From assembly GCA_002316835.1 (NCBI GenBank), contig DCEG01000114.1:1-16619 (forward strand): 16,619 bases of DNA, written 5' to 3'. Below, one piece after another: positions 7,306-15,336 of the stretch. The position numbers and the translations under genes were made by a program. A model generated the notes under the pieces. That model did no database searches and had not been told where the DNA came from. It was given only the letters and a program-made list of their open reading frames with translations. Numbering within the stretch: position 1 is the stretch's first letter; each line of letters begins with the position of its first letter. The stretch comes from Bacteroidales bacterium UBA1035. Lineage in GTDB: Bacteria > Bacteroidota > Bacteroidia > Bacteroidales > Dysgonomonadaceae.

Positions 7306-7491
7306 TTATACTGCAGCTTCTTTTTCGATTGCTAATTTTCCTCTGTAGTATCCGCACTCACCGCAAACGGTGTGATAAATGTGCCATGCTCCGCAATTGG
7401 GGCAGATGGCCATAGTTGGCATTTTGGCATGGTCGTGCGATCTTCTTTTTCCTTGTCTTGCAGACGACTGTCTTCTTTTTGGATGTGCCAT
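7306..7491 (-). CDS. rpmF: 50S ribosomal protein L32
   Basis: A 61-residue ribosomal protein with the standard MAHPKRRQS start, a basic N-terminal arm and a zinc ribbon formed by Cys30, Cys33, Cys43 and Cys46 (CPNC and CGEC). It is therefore the zinc-binding (C+) form; no zinc-free paralogue is in the window. The gene lies 28 nt after the DUF177 gene and upstream of fabH, the conserved arrangement. The product is part of the large subunit near the peptidyl-transferase region. Confidence 0.97.
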   Translation of the reverse strand: MAHPKRRQSSARQGKRRSHDHAKMPTMAICPNCGAWHIYHTVCGECGYYRGKLAIEKEAAV

Positions 7492-7519
7492 TTTGTATGT
7501 TTATTTTTAACTGTTTATA

Positions 7520-8101
7520 TTATTCTTCTATGTTCAATCCTTTCAGGCCTTCCCATCTGGGATCGATATTTTCTGTTATTTCTTCTTCATCGGCAAAATC
7601 TCCGTCATCATCCGCAATGTCGCCGCTATCATCGTCATCGTCTTTGCTTACAGCCCGATGTTTACGTAGCTTTGTGGACATTGTTTTGTTACATTTGCCC
7701 GGTTCGTGAACGTGCTTTATCGGGATATTCAATGCTACAAATTCATACAAAAACCACGCTATGTTAATCTCGCCCTCATCTTCGGGAATGATGACTACCT
7801 CATCACTTTCTTCAGAATATTCTTTTCCAAGCTTGACAATTAAACGATTCTGTGAATCAATTTCCTGATCCAAATCGTCGAGACAACGATTGCAAGGCAC
7901 CTGAACAACACCTTTTAAATCGAAATTAAACTCATACGTCGACGATGTTTTTTTGACTGTCAATTCTACTTTGACGTTGCCCTTTTTTACTTCATCGCCA
8001 TCAATCGCCTCGAAAAACTTCCTATCTAACTCATATTCATAAGTATGTTTTCCTTGCGACAGGTTTTTTAAAGGAATATTGTATAAGCTGAATTTTGCCA
8101 C
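7520..8101 (-). CDS. YceD/DUF177 family protein
   Basis: A 193-residue member of the YceD (DUF177) family, whose gene nearly always precedes rpmF; the family has been linked to 23S rRNA accumulation, and its exact molecular role here is not shown. The expected cysteines are present (Cys70 and Cys73 in VPCNRC, Cys137 in PGKCNK), which may bind metal. A strongly acidic stretch (about residues 154-176, starting with five Asp) precedes the conserved tail DPRWEGLKGL. The start is GTG at 8101: there is no ATG nearby in frame, and the promoter -7 box lies about 26 nt upstream, leaving only a short leader. With rpmF 28 nt downstream, it forms the first gene of the yceD-rpmF-fabH unit. Confidence 0.88.
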   Translation of the reverse strand: MAKFSLYNIPLKNLSQGKHTYEYELDRKFFEAIDGDEVKKGNVKVELTVKKTSSTYEFNFDLKGVVQVPCNRCLDDLDQEIDSQNRLIVKLGKEYSEESDEVVIIPEDEGEINIAWFLYEFVALNIPIKHVHEPGKCNKTMSTKLRKHRAVSKDDDDDSGDIADDDGDFADEEEITENIDPRWEGLKGLNIEE

Positions 8102-8119
8102 TTTTTTACCTAAAAATAA

Positions 8120-8163
8120 AGCGGTGCAAAGATAGTGATTTTTTCTTCACACCGCTATTTTTT
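8120..8163. terminator. Hairpin between the kinase gene and the yceD unit, with the promoter -7 box in its loop
   Basis: Arms AGCGGTG (8120-8126) and CACCGCT (8150-8156), 7 bp perfect, 23-nt loop. On the plus strand it is followed by ATTTTTTTT; on the minus strand by TTATTTTTA. It could end the kinase transcript on the minus strand, but the loop is long for an intrinsic terminator. The minus-strand -7 element lies inside the loop. Confidence 0.4.
8127..8134 (-). promoter_or_regulatory. Promoter -7 element for yceD-rpmF-fabH
   Basis: TATCTTTG on the minus strand is an exact match to the Bacteroidetes -7 consensus TAnnTTTG. Transcription would start near 8120, about 18 nt before the GTG start at 8101. 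I find no TTTG at the -33 spacing, so it is only half of a full promoter. Confidence 0.6.
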
Positions 8164-8222
8164 TACATTATTTATTTTTCAAGCAGTTAATAGTTTTACT
8201 AAAAGTAAGTTACAATCTACCA

Positions 8223-9326
8223 TTAAGCTTTATATTTTGCTGCAGTGCTCAACACTATTTCTTGCATTTTATCGAAATCTTGTTCAAGACACTGCAGAAA
8301 CTTGAACTGTGCTTTCGAGCGAATCAGGTTGTGATTTCCGTAGGCAATTTTATAATACGTGTCACCTTCGATATAATCCGTCAGGAAACGGACTGTTTGC
8401 ATGTATGTCAGCAACTTGGCGCCGAATGCGAGATTTTCTATTTCTACATCGGTAAGAAAAGATACCGCTTTTTCCAGATAACCTTTGGTGTACCCTTCAA
8501 AGATGCCTAAATCGAGAGCTACATTGTAGAGATCCTTATCATCTTCAGCTCCTTTGTTGGCCCCCGTGCGAATAAAGTCACCGAAATCTGAGAGCACATA
8601 GCCCGGCATTACGGTATCTAAGTCCACTACGCAGAGAACCTGATCGTTATTGTCGAAAAGTACATTATTTACTTTCGTGTCGCAATGGTTAGTGCGTTTG
8701 ATCAATTTCCCTTCGCGATGCATTTGTTCAGCTTTGCACATGTCATCAGCACGAGCTTCCAGTTCATTTACCAGATCGCCCACTTCTGCCAGACGACCAA
8801 CTTTATTTGCCGCAACCGCTTCTCTGAAAGTCGCCAGTCGAGATTCAATATTATGAAAATTCGGGATAGTTTCGAACAACGGTCCACCAGGCAAATCAGC
8901 CAGCATTTTCTGAAATTCACCAAAGGCGAGACCGGCTCTGTAAGCCAGTTCGGGATTTATTTCATCGTAGCTTTTACTATCTTTTATGAAGTCCATCAAT
9001 CTCCAATAATCGCCATCGTTGTCCTGAAAATATAATTTACCATCGGGAGTAGGCACAAGTGTAAGCACTTTGCGATCGATATCTTCCACTCCGGCATTCA
9101 TCAACTTCTGACGGATGTGCATCGTTACGCGCAAAATATTACTTTGGAGTTCGGGAACATTTTTAAAAATGTGATGATTGATGCGTTGGAGTACATATTC
9201 TTTCTCTCCGGCTTTCACCTTGTATGAATCATTGATATGTCCTCTGCCCAGTGGCTGAACATCAATTTTTTCTTCACTGCCGATAAAATGGGTTACAATG
9301 TCTTTTAAGTTACTGATTTCTTGCAT
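8223..9326 (-). CDS. APH-fold small-molecule kinase, N-acetylhexosamine 1-kinase-like
   Basis: A 367-residue kinase of the aminoglycoside-phosphotransferase fold. Visible motifs are the N-terminal GRGHINDSY (residues 27-35, substrate/nucleotide loop), VLQRIN (45-50), the catalytic loop NHCDTKVNN (213-221) with base Asp216, and the metal-binding VVDLD (233-237). The GHIND start and the HCDTKxNN loop are like NahK (N-acetylhexosamine 1-kinase) of bifidobacteria and its Bacteroidetes relatives, rather than true antibiotic-resistance enzymes. The likely reaction is ATP-dependent phosphorylation of a sugar, possibly GlcNAc or GalNAc at C1; the substrate is inferred. The gene follows the CBM9-like gene by 79 nt on the same strand. 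No GNB/LNB phosphorylase or nucleotidyltransferase is adjacent. Databases may label such proteins phosphotransferase or mucin desulfatase; the second name is not supported by the sequence. Confidence 0.75.
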   Translation of the reverse strand: MQEISNLKDIVTHFIGSEEKIDVQPLGRGHINDSYKVKAGEKEYVLQRINHHIFKNVPELQSNILRVTMHIRQKLMNAGVEDIDRKVLTLVPTPDGKLYFQDNDGDYWRLMDFIKDSKSYDEINPELAYRAGLAFGEFQKMLADLPGGPLFETIPNFHNIESRLATFREAVAANKVGRLAEVGDLVNELEARADDMCKAEQMHREGKLIKRTNHCDTKVNNVLFDNNDQVLCVVDLDTVMPGYVLSDFGDFIRTGANKGAEDDKDLYNVALDLGIFEGYTKGYLEKAVSFLTDVEIENLAFGAKLLTYMQTVRFLTDYIEGDTYYKIAYGNHNLIRSKAQFKFLQCLEQDFDKMQEIVLSTAAKYKA

Positions 9327-9337
9327 AGTATATATTT

Positions 9338-9400
9338 GAGTTATGAGTTTAGAATTACAGGTTGTGAATTGCAGGGTTTAAAACACCAGACATCAGTCTT
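9338..9400 (-). repeat. Degenerate 7-bp-period repeat tract after the CBM9-like gene
   Basis: The spacer is built from in-phase 7-mers. On the plus strand GAGTTAT and GAGTTTA lie at 9338-9351, GAATTAC at 9352 and GAATTGC at 9366, CAGACAT at 9387 and CAGTCTT at 9394. GAATTACAGG and GAATTGCAGG match 9 of 10 at a distance of 14. The tract starts just beyond the CBM9-like stop (9406) in the transcription direction and fills most of the 79-nt gap before the kinase gene. Confidence 0.6.
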
Positions 9401-9405
9401 TACCC

Positions 9406-10053
9406 TCATTCCAGTTCCAGTAGTCCGAAAAATTGCGGAACGTGAAAATCGGGCGAAGGCAAATCAATAGGATTCCAACTGATAAAATGCGTTTCGGGAG
9501 TTCTGTCACCGCATTTGTAGAAATTAGCACGGATTTTTTGTCCCGATAAACTCTCATTCGGACCAAAACCCATCGCTTGCTTAGGAATTGCAAGATACAT
9601 GGTCCAATCGCTCACCTGTTTGTGGTTTTCATAACGATGCTTGATAGTGGCAAAACGGGTAATCGAGCTCATATGCTCCGTAAGTTTCTCTGCAATCTCG
9701 CGGGTTTCGTGTTTTGCAGCAAGAAGTGAACCCAATACATTACATTCGAAATTACGATACACTTTCTCACCGTCGCGCTGCATAAAAAACTCCACACAAC
9801 TGTCCTCCCAAACCGAACCGAAGTCTTTTGTATTTTCTGCCCTGATTTCTTCTCCTGTTACTTCGTAAAAGAGATAAATTTTTTCTCCGTCGTGTGCAAC
9901 GCGAACCGTGACCGGAAGGGATTTAGGAAATTCGTCCTTCCAGTTTACCTGATCGATTTTTGCTTCAGCTCCTGCTTCGTGCAATAAATTTACACAATCG
10001 AAAATAGTTTCGCATTGCGAGATGTGTTGTTTGGGTACAGTAAGAGTTCTCAT
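9406..10053 (-). CDS. Carbohydrate-binding family 9-like (CBM9-type) protein
   Basis: A 215-residue protein with no signal peptide and no membrane segment. It resembles the stand-alone CBM9-like proteins of Bacteroidetes: a beta-sandwich with the segments KIYLFYEVTGEEIRAE, SVWEDSCVEFFM (about residues 83-94) and the late HFISWNP. In this family the middle W-DSCVE-F segment is the most conserved part. The fold binds sugars when attached to xylanases; the role of free cytoplasmic copies is not known to me. It may be the head of a two-gene unit with the downstream kinase, hinting at sugar handling, but their 79-nt spacer is filled with repeats. It has its own textbook promoter (10073-10104), so it is not simply read through from metH. 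Confidence 0.7.
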   Translation of the reverse strand: MRTLTVPKQHISQCETIFDCVNLLHEAGAEAKIDQVNWKDEFPKSLPVTVRVAHDGEKIYLFYEVTGEEIRAENTKDFGSVWEDSCVEFFMQRDGEKVYRNFECNVLGSLLAAKHETREIAEKLTEHMSSITRFATIKHRYENHKQVSDWTMYLAIPKQAMGFGPNESLSGQKIRANFYKCGDRTPETHFISWNPIDLPSPDFHVPQFFGLLELE

Positions 10054-10072
10054 TCAAACTATTTATTTTCAT

Positions 10073-10104
10073 CAAAAGTATTATTTTTTGATGGATTTAA
10101 CAAA
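10073..10104 (-). promoter_or_regulatory. Bacteroidetes promoter for the CBM9-like gene
   Basis: On the minus strand TTTG (10104-10101), a 20-nt gap, and TACTTTTG (10080-10073) match both consensus elements exactly (TTTG and TAnnTTTG). Transcription would start near 10066, about 13 nt before the ATG at 10053. This is the best promoter in the window. Confidence 0.8.
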
Positions 10105-10112
10105 AGGAAACT

Positions 10113-10153
10113 GTTTAACTTTAACAAAGTTTTGAATATTGTTAAAGTTAAAC
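10113..10153. repeat. 15-bp perfect inverted repeat overlapping the metH stop
   Basis: GTTTAACTTTAACAA (10113-10127) and its exact complement (10139-10153) with an 11-nt spacer. The metH stop codon (10148-10150) lies in the distal arm. Each arm contains a tandem TTTAAC-TTTAAC. The element ends 9 nt upstream of the -33 box of the CBM9-like gene. It may end metH transcription, but the following minus-strand sequence (AGTTTCCTTTTG) is a poor U-run, so an operator role is also possible. Confidence 0.75.
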
Positions 10154-13100
10154 CAAATTCGCAAATAAAAATTTACGAATTTCTTCAGGCTTTGCGCTTC
10201 TCCTAACAGTATAATCCTCAAACTGTTCTTCTGAAATGGGTCCGATAACGAAATATTTAGATTGCGGGTGCGCAAAAAGGAAACCGCTGACCGATGCGGT
10301 TGGATTCATCATTCCGTTTTCTGTAAGAAAAACTCCGATTTCATCGGTTTGAAGCATTTCATGCAGTACAAAATTCATCGTCTGATCGGGAATTGACGGA
10401 TAGCCAACCGCCGGACGGATACTCCGGTATCTGCTAGCAAGCATGTCGGCGATAGTGATGTCCTCATCCGGCTCAAAACCCCAGTATTCTTTTCTCATCT
10501 TGTAATGCAACCACTCTGTTCCGCCCTCTGCAAGTCGTTCAAGTAGCGATTTCATCAATAAAGAAGAGTATTCATCTCCCTCTTCTTCATAATGCTGTAA
10601 TAAATCATCAGCACCATCGCCGGCTGTAACAGCAAATGCCCCGATGTAATCCTTTTTCCCCGATGATTTCGGTGCTATGAAATCACTCAAAGACAAATAT
10701 TCATTTTTTTCGTTCTTCTTTTGCTGACGCAACATAGGAATCCGAACTCCTTCAGATACAATGGTATCGCCTTCGCTATACGCTTCGTAAAATCCATAAA
10801 CTGCATTGATATAACTCACCTTACCGTTCACTAATTTATTGAGTAAATCCATTGCATCATCATAAAGTTTTATTGCTTCATGCGCCCTCTCCTGCTCATC
10901 GTCTTTGAATTTCGCTACCCATACGTCACGATCTTCATGTGTGCCAGCAACCGTAGAAATAGAGCCAAATTTTGCCGCTAAATTCCAGCCGTGAAAGAAA
11001 AATTTCCAATCGATATATGGGATTATATCTTCAACCGGGATACCTTTTATAACGTGTCTGCCTTTCATTTTAGGAGTCTTTACAGAAAAACTCTGCCAAT
11101 CAATCTTGAAAGCGTTTTCACGGGCTTCGGTCAGTGAAACTAAATCGGATTTCTTAACATCACTGTTTTCACGAAGCATTGCGTATTCTTCACGTACTTT
11201 TTTAGCATAATCGGCTTTGACTTCAGGATTCATCAAGTTTGAAACTACGCCCGGACTTTGCGATGCGTCTTTCACATATACAACCGGCCCACTGGTGTAT
11301 TTAGGATCAATCTTCAATGCACTGTGCAGTTTCGACGTAGTGGCTCCACCAATAAGCAAAGGAAGTGTAAATCCTCCCTTTTCCAGCGCTTCCGCAACAA
11401 TGGACATTTCTTCGAGAGATGGTGTTATAAGTCCGCTCAACCCTACGATGTCCGGATTTTCCGTGCGAATAGTTTCAAGAATTTTTTCGGTAGGTGTCAT
11501 TACGCCCAAATCGATGATTTCGTAGTTGTTGCACGCCAGAATGATGGAAACGATATTCTTTCCAATATCATGCACATCTCCTTTGACGGTTGCTAAGATA
11601 ATTTTTCCGGCTTTTTTAGCTGCACCCGATTTCTCAGCCTCAATTACTGGTTGAAGAATAGAAACTGCTCTTTTCATTGTGCGTGCGGCTTTCACCACTT
11701 GCGGGAGGAACATCTTGCCCGAACCGAACAAGTCACCCACCACATTCATTCCATCCATCAGTGGCTTATCGATAACATCTACAGCACGTGGATACATGGT
11801 GAGCGCCTCGGCAATATCTTCATCCATAAAATCACTAATACCTTTTACCAGAGCGTAACTCAGCCGTTCCTCGAGCGGCAGTGAACGCCATTCGAGCATC
11901 TTTTCTTTCGTTTCTTCCGATGCTATGTTTTTTATGCTCTGCGCATATTCCATCATCCGCTCCGTGGCGTCCTCTCTTCTGTTGAAGACAATATCCTTTA
12001 CCAGTTCCAGAACATCGGCGAGGATATCTTCATACAAAACAGACTCTGCAGGATTTACGATTCCCATATCCATTCCGGCCTGAATAGCGTGATACAGGAA
12101 AACCGAGTGAATTGCTTCGCGGACATAATTGTTTCCCCGAAACGAAAAAGACAAGTTGCTAACTCCCCCACTTATTTTTGCACCCGGCAGGTTAGCTTTT
12201 ATCCACTTTACGGTTTCGATGTAATCCACCGCGTAATTCTGATGTTCTTCCATTCCGGTGGCGATGGCCAGCACGTTGGGATCAAATATAATATCCTGCG
12301 GATTAAATCCGTTACTGACAAGCAGATTATAAGCTCTTTCGCAAATCTCAATGCGGCGTTTGTATGTATCGGCCTGTCCCGTTTCATCGAAAGCCATTAC
12401 CACGACAGCAGCTCCATATGACTTTACTTTTTCGGCTTCTGCCAAGAATTCTGCCTCTCCATTTTTTAATGATATGGAATTCACTATACATTTTCCCTGC
12501 ATACATTTCAATCCGGCCTCGATCACCTCCCATTTCGATGAGTCAATCATTACGGGAACACGTGAAATATCGGGATCCGATGCCAGCAGATTGAGAAAAT
12601 TGGTCATTTCCTGAACACCATCCAGCAAGCCATCGTCCATGTTTATATCGATAACCTGAGCACCATCTTCTACCTGCTGACGAGCAATTTGTAAGGCTTC
12701 TTCATACTTTTTCTCCTGAATAAGGCGTAAAAATCTTCGTGAACCCGCCACGTTGCATCGTTCGCCGATGTTTACAAATTTAATTTCAGGTGTTAGCACA
12801 AACTCTTCAAGACCCGAAAGGCGCATCAAATCGGGTTGTTCTAACGGTGTAGGTGGTGTTGCGTTGGCAACTATTTCAGAATACCGGGCAATATGCTCGG
12901 GAGTGGTACCGCAACAACCACCAACTATATTTACCAAACCTTCATCCACAAACTCCTGAATTTGCGGCGCCATTTTTTCAGGCGATTCGTCATATTCACC
13001 CAACTGATTAGGTAACCCTGCATTGGGATATGCACTTAGATAAAATGGTGAAACGCGCCGCAGTTGCTTAATATAGGGTTTCATATCGGATGCTCCGAAC

Positions 13101-13828
13101 GAACAATTCAGCCCTACAGAAAGCAAATCGGCATGACTTACCGATGTAAGAAACGCTTCGATCGTTTGTCCTGAAAGCGTTCTTCCGGCTTTATCCGAAA
13201 GCGTAGCCGAAAGTGAGATAGGTGTATTTTTTCCACGTTTTTTCGCCACTTCGTTAGCCGCAAACAATGCGGCCTTGGCGTTAAGTGTATCGAAAATGGT
13301 TTCGATAAGCAAAATATCCACCCCGTTTTCTACTAGCGAATCTATTTGTTCGAAGTAAACACGGCGTAAATCATCGAAAGTTACAGCTCGGTATCCCGGA
13401 TTTTCCACATCAGGACTCATTGATGCCGTTTTATTAGTAGGCCCAATGGCTCCGGCCACAAAACGGGGTTTATCGGGATTTTTGGCCGTAAATTCATCGG
13501 CCGCTTTCCGTGCAATTTGCGCTGCCGATGCATTTATCTCGCGTACAAGATGCGCCATTCCGTAGTCTTCCATAGAAATGGCGTTGGCATTGAACGTGTT
13601 GGTTTCAATAATGTCAGCTCCTGCTTCAAGATAGCCGCGATGTATCTCACCGATTATTTGCGGTTGAGAGATGGAAAGCAGGTCGTTGTTTCCTTTTTGC
13701 GGCTTAGCCGCATCTTTGAACCGTTCGCCACGATACCCTTCTTCAGAAAGTTTGTAGCGCTGTATCATTGTTCCCATTGCACCGTCGAGAATAAGGATGC
13801 GGGATTTTAAAATATCTTTTATTTTCAT
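10148..13828 (-). CDS. metH: Cobalamin-dependent methionine synthase
   Basis: A 1226-residue full-length enzyme that transfers a methyl group from methyl-tetrahydrofolate to homocysteine through cobalamin. All four modules are visible in order: the homocysteine barrel starting LDGAMGT, with zinc ligands Cys242 (NCSFG) and Cys305/Cys306 (GGCCGTTP); the pterin barrel with NIGERCNVAGS (353-363); the cobalamin module with cap and DVHDIGKN (751-758), where His753 is the axial base; and the C-terminal AdoMet reactivation domain with RPAVGYP (1138-1144). Length matches E. coli MetH. It starts at ATG 13828, 17 nt after the upstream membrane-protein gene, so they are probably co-transcribed. I see no cobalamin or SAM riboswitch in that short gap or in the spacers further upstream. 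The stop codon lies in a large inverted repeat. Confidence 0.98.
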   Translation of the reverse strand: MKIKDILKSRILILDGAMGTMIQRYKLSEEGYRGERFKDAAKPQKGNNDLLSISQPQIIGEIHRGYLEAGADIIETNTFNANAISMEDYGMAHLVREINASAAQIARKAADEFTAKNPDKPRFVAGAIGPTNKTASMSPDVENPGYRAVTFDDLRRVYFEQIDSLVENGVDILLIETIFDTLNAKAALFAANEVAKKRGKNTPISLSATLSDKAGRTLSGQTIEAFLTSVSHADLLSVGLNCSFGASDMKPYIKQLRRVSPFYLSAYPNAGLPNQLGEYDESPEKMAPQIQEFVDEGLVNIVGGCCGTTPEHIARYSEIVANATPPTPLEQPDLMRLSGLEEFVLTPEIKFVNIGERCNVAGSRRFLRLIQEKKYEEALQIARQQVEDGAQVIDINMDDGLLDGVQEMTNFLNLLASDPDISRVPVMIDSSKWEVIEAGLKCMQGKCIVNSISLKNGEAEFLAEAEKVKSYGAAVVVMAFDETGQADTYKRRIEICERAYNLLVSNGFNPQDIIFDPNVLAIATGMEEHQNYAVDYIETVKWIKANLPGAKISGGVSNLSFSFRGNNYVREAIHSVFLYHAIQAGMDMGIVNPAESVLYEDILADVLELVKDIVFNRREDATERMMEYAQSIKNIASEETKEKMLEWRSLPLEERLSYALVKGISDFMDEDIAEALTMYPRAVDVIDKPLMDGMNVVGDLFGSGKMFLPQVVKAARTMKRAVSILQPVIEAEKSGAAKKAGKIILATVKGDVHDIGKNIVSIILACNNYEIIDLGVMTPTEKILETIRTENPDIVGLSGLITPSLEEMSIVAEALEKGGFTLPLLIGGATTSKLHSALKIDPKYTSGPVVYVKDASQSPGVVSNLMNPEVKADYAKKVREEYAMLRENSDVKKSDLVSLTEARENAFKIDWQSFSVKTPKMKGRHVIKGIPVEDIIPYIDWKFFFHGWNLAAKFGSISTVAGTHEDRDVWVAKFKDDEQERAHEAIKLYDDAMDLLNKLVNGKVSYINAVYGFYEAYSEGDTIVSEGVRIPMLRQQKKNEKNEYLSLSDFIAPKSSGKKDYIGAFAVTAGDGADDLLQHYEEEGDEYSSLLMKSLLERLAEGGTEWLHYKMRKEYWGFEPDEDITIADMLASRYRSIRPAVGYPSIPDQTMNFVLHEMLQTDEIGVFLTENGMMNPTASVSGFLFAHPQSKYFVIGPISEEQFEDYTVRRSAKPEEIRKFLFANLV

Positions 13829-13845
13829 TTTCTCTGATTGTCAAT

Positions 13846-14787
13846 TTAAATAGTTGAAGACGAATGTATAACTTTTCGTCTCATTTGCAAAAAACTTCTC
13901 CTCATCCATACCACAATCCACGATGCCACCAATCGCACACCAAAAATCCACCATACCGAAACACCGAGAGCAACAAACAGTAAATTATCTTCGATAGCCG
14001 AGTGAGAAACTGCCAAGTGATAGTTTAACAACTCAGCATCCGATTTTGTTACTTTGCCATCACTCATTTGGTCGATCATCATGGCTCCGCCGTAAGCAAG
14101 TCCAACAATATATCCAATGAGCCAAAGAAATCCGGTACTTGTCGGTAAACCGAAAAACCGTAAAACAGGTTCGATGGCTTTCGATAGTTTTGTTATCAGA
14201 TTATAGTGTTCCAACAGCTTATAAATGACGTTTAAAACGGTGATAATGGTAAAAATCAGCAAAGCCATTTGTGCCGAACTTTTTAACCACAACACCAATA
14301 CATCCACGATAGAAGTCATCGCTTCTGTGTTTACCTTAGCGAAAATAGGCATTCCCATCTCCTTTGGAAGAATAAGATTGAGCAGAATTCCGACCAATAT
14401 ACTAACGACAACCCGCAAGGAGAACATTGACCAAAACGATGTTCCCGTTTTTGCCTGAATGGCACTTTCGACGGGCAGATTATGAGCTATCTGGCACATC
14501 AGCGCCAAAATAGTAAGTTCGCGCAAAGTTACGGTCATCGACATAATAATTGCCAATGGCGCGTAAAGCGGAAGAAAAATGCTGGTGATAAATATAATTG
14601 CAGTACTCCCCGGCAAACCGAGATGCACGAAAACAGGATCGAGAAATTGTGCAATGAAAGTCAATACTCCAAAATAATCGAGAAACCGAACCAACAACGA
14701 AATGGGCAAAATAATTTTAAGCAGCCATATCGTAGTACGGCCTGATTTCTTAAGTGAAGGGAATAATATTTTTTTGGGGAAATCCAT
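13846..14787 (-). CDS. Nucleoside-recognition (Gate) domain membrane protein
   Basis: A 313-residue integral membrane protein with about eight hydrophobic segments and two related halves. The segment PVFVHLGLPGST (51-62) mirrors PVLRFFGLPTST (207-218), and each is followed by a membrane helix, a sign of internal duplication as expected for tandem Gate (nucleoside-recognition) domains like those of the SpmA/SpmB and FeoB families. The substrate is not established; the name does not prove nucleoside transport. It lies between smpB and metH on the same strand, 17 nt before metH and 77 nt after smpB. The pairing with metH may be chance or may mean a role in export or uptake of a small metabolite. 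Start is ATG at 14787. Confidence 0.78.
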   Translation of the reverse strand: MDFPKKILFPSLKKSGRTTIWLLKIILPISLLVRFLDYFGVLTFIAQFLDPVFVHLGLPGSTAIIFITSIFLPLYAPLAIIMSMTVTLRELTILALMCQIAHNLPVESAIQAKTGTSFWSMFSLRVVVSILVGILLNLILPKEMGMPIFAKVNTEAMTSIVDVLVLWLKSSAQMALLIFTIITVLNVIYKLLEHYNLITKLSKAIEPVLRFFGLPTSTGFLWLIGYIVGLAYGGAMMIDQMSDGKVTKSDAELLNYHLAVSHSAIEDNLLFVALGVSVWWIFGVRLVASWIVVWMRRSFLQMRRKVIHSSSTI

Positions 14788-14794
14788 TCGAACT

Positions 14795-14864
14795 GGGATT
14801 GCATATTTGGGATTTGGGAAATTATTTTTCTACCGTCTTGGCTCTTTGTTCCTGGTTCCTTACT
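14795..14864 (-). repeat. Degenerate 7-bp-period repeat blocks after smpB
   Basis: Two blocks fill the spacer between smpB and the Gate-protein gene. On the plus strand, block 1 (14795-14822) has GGGATTG, then GGGATTT and GGGAAAT in phase (14809-14822), and a perfect tandem TTTGGGA-TTTGGGA (14806-14819). Block 2 (14835-14862) has GTCTTGG, CTCTTTG, then TTCCTGG-TTCCTTA (14849-14862) and runs up to the smpB stop codon (14865). Read on the coding strand, block 2 resembles the AAGAACC-type units in the 3' end of the sigma-factor gene. Confidence 0.6.
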
Positions 14865-15317
14865 CTACTTCCTAAACATCCTATCCATCGATCGCTTATC
14901 TTCTTTCTCTTTCAGCGATTGGCGTTTGTCGTACTGTTTTTTACCTTTTGCCACGGCGATAACCAGTTTTGCCAATCCTTTGTCGTTGATAAACAAACGT
15001 GTTGGAACAATTGTGAAGCCGGTCTCTTTGGTCAGGCGTGTAAGTTTTCGCAATTCATTCCGGTTGAGAAGTAACTTTCTATCGCGACGTGCTTCGTGAT
15101 TGTTGTAAGTACCGTAAAAATATTGTGCAATATGCATATTTCGCACCCACAGTTCACCGCGCTCAAACAGACAATAAGTATCCACAAGGCTTGCTTTACC
15201 CAACCGGATGGATTTAATTTCTGTTCCGGTGAGAACGATTCCCGCGGTATATGTTTCCAGCAGTTCATAATCGAACGTGGCGCGCTTATTCTTTATGTTT
15301 ATGGGTGCTTGTTTCAT
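14865..15317 (-). CDS. smpB: SsrA-binding protein SmpB
   Basis: A 150-residue protein that binds tmRNA and delivers it to stalled ribosomes for trans-translation. Family hallmarks are INIKNKRATFDYELLETYTAG at the start, GTEIKSIRLGKASL, the ARRDRKLLLN segment and the basic C-terminal tail (EDKRSMDRMFRK) that lies in the empty mRNA channel. The frame can be extended to a TTG at 15326, but the ATG at 15317 gives the usual MKQ-PINIKNKR start and is preferred. The gene follows the Yip1-like gene by a short spacer. No tmRNA gene (ssrA) is seen in the window. Confidence 0.97.
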   Translation of the reverse strand: MKQAPINIKNKRATFDYELLETYTAGIVLTGTEIKSIRLGKASLVDTYCLFERGELWVRNMHIAQYFYGTYNNHEARRDRKLLLNRNELRKLTRLTKETGFTIVPTRLFINDKGLAKLVIAVAKGKKQYDKRQSLKEKEDKRSMDRMFRK

Positions 15318-15336
15318 TTTATTCAAATCGTCAGAA

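Noticed and set aside
7372..7767. Open frame of 131 codons on the plus strand
   Set aside because: It overlaps rpmF and the DUF177 gene on the opposite strand, both clearly real; the low-complexity Ser/Leu/His-rich translation is what an antisense frame gives.
8223..9326. Reading the APH-fold kinase as an aminoglycoside-resistance gene
   Set aside because: The GHIND loop and overall match are of the sugar-kinase (NahK-like) branch, and the neighbours are not resistance genes or mobile elements.
13829..13845. Cobalamin riboswitch for metH
   Set aside because: The gap is only 17 nt, far too short, and the longer upstream spacers show no B12-box-like sequence that I can recognise.
14754..15074. 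Plus-strand frame of 106 codons across the end of smpB
   Set aside because: It is antisense to smpB and begins in the repeat spacer; no family features.
15324..15326. TTG start for smpB giving three extra residues
   Set aside because: The ATG at 15317 gives the standard family N-terminus, and the TTG version crowds the likely leader.
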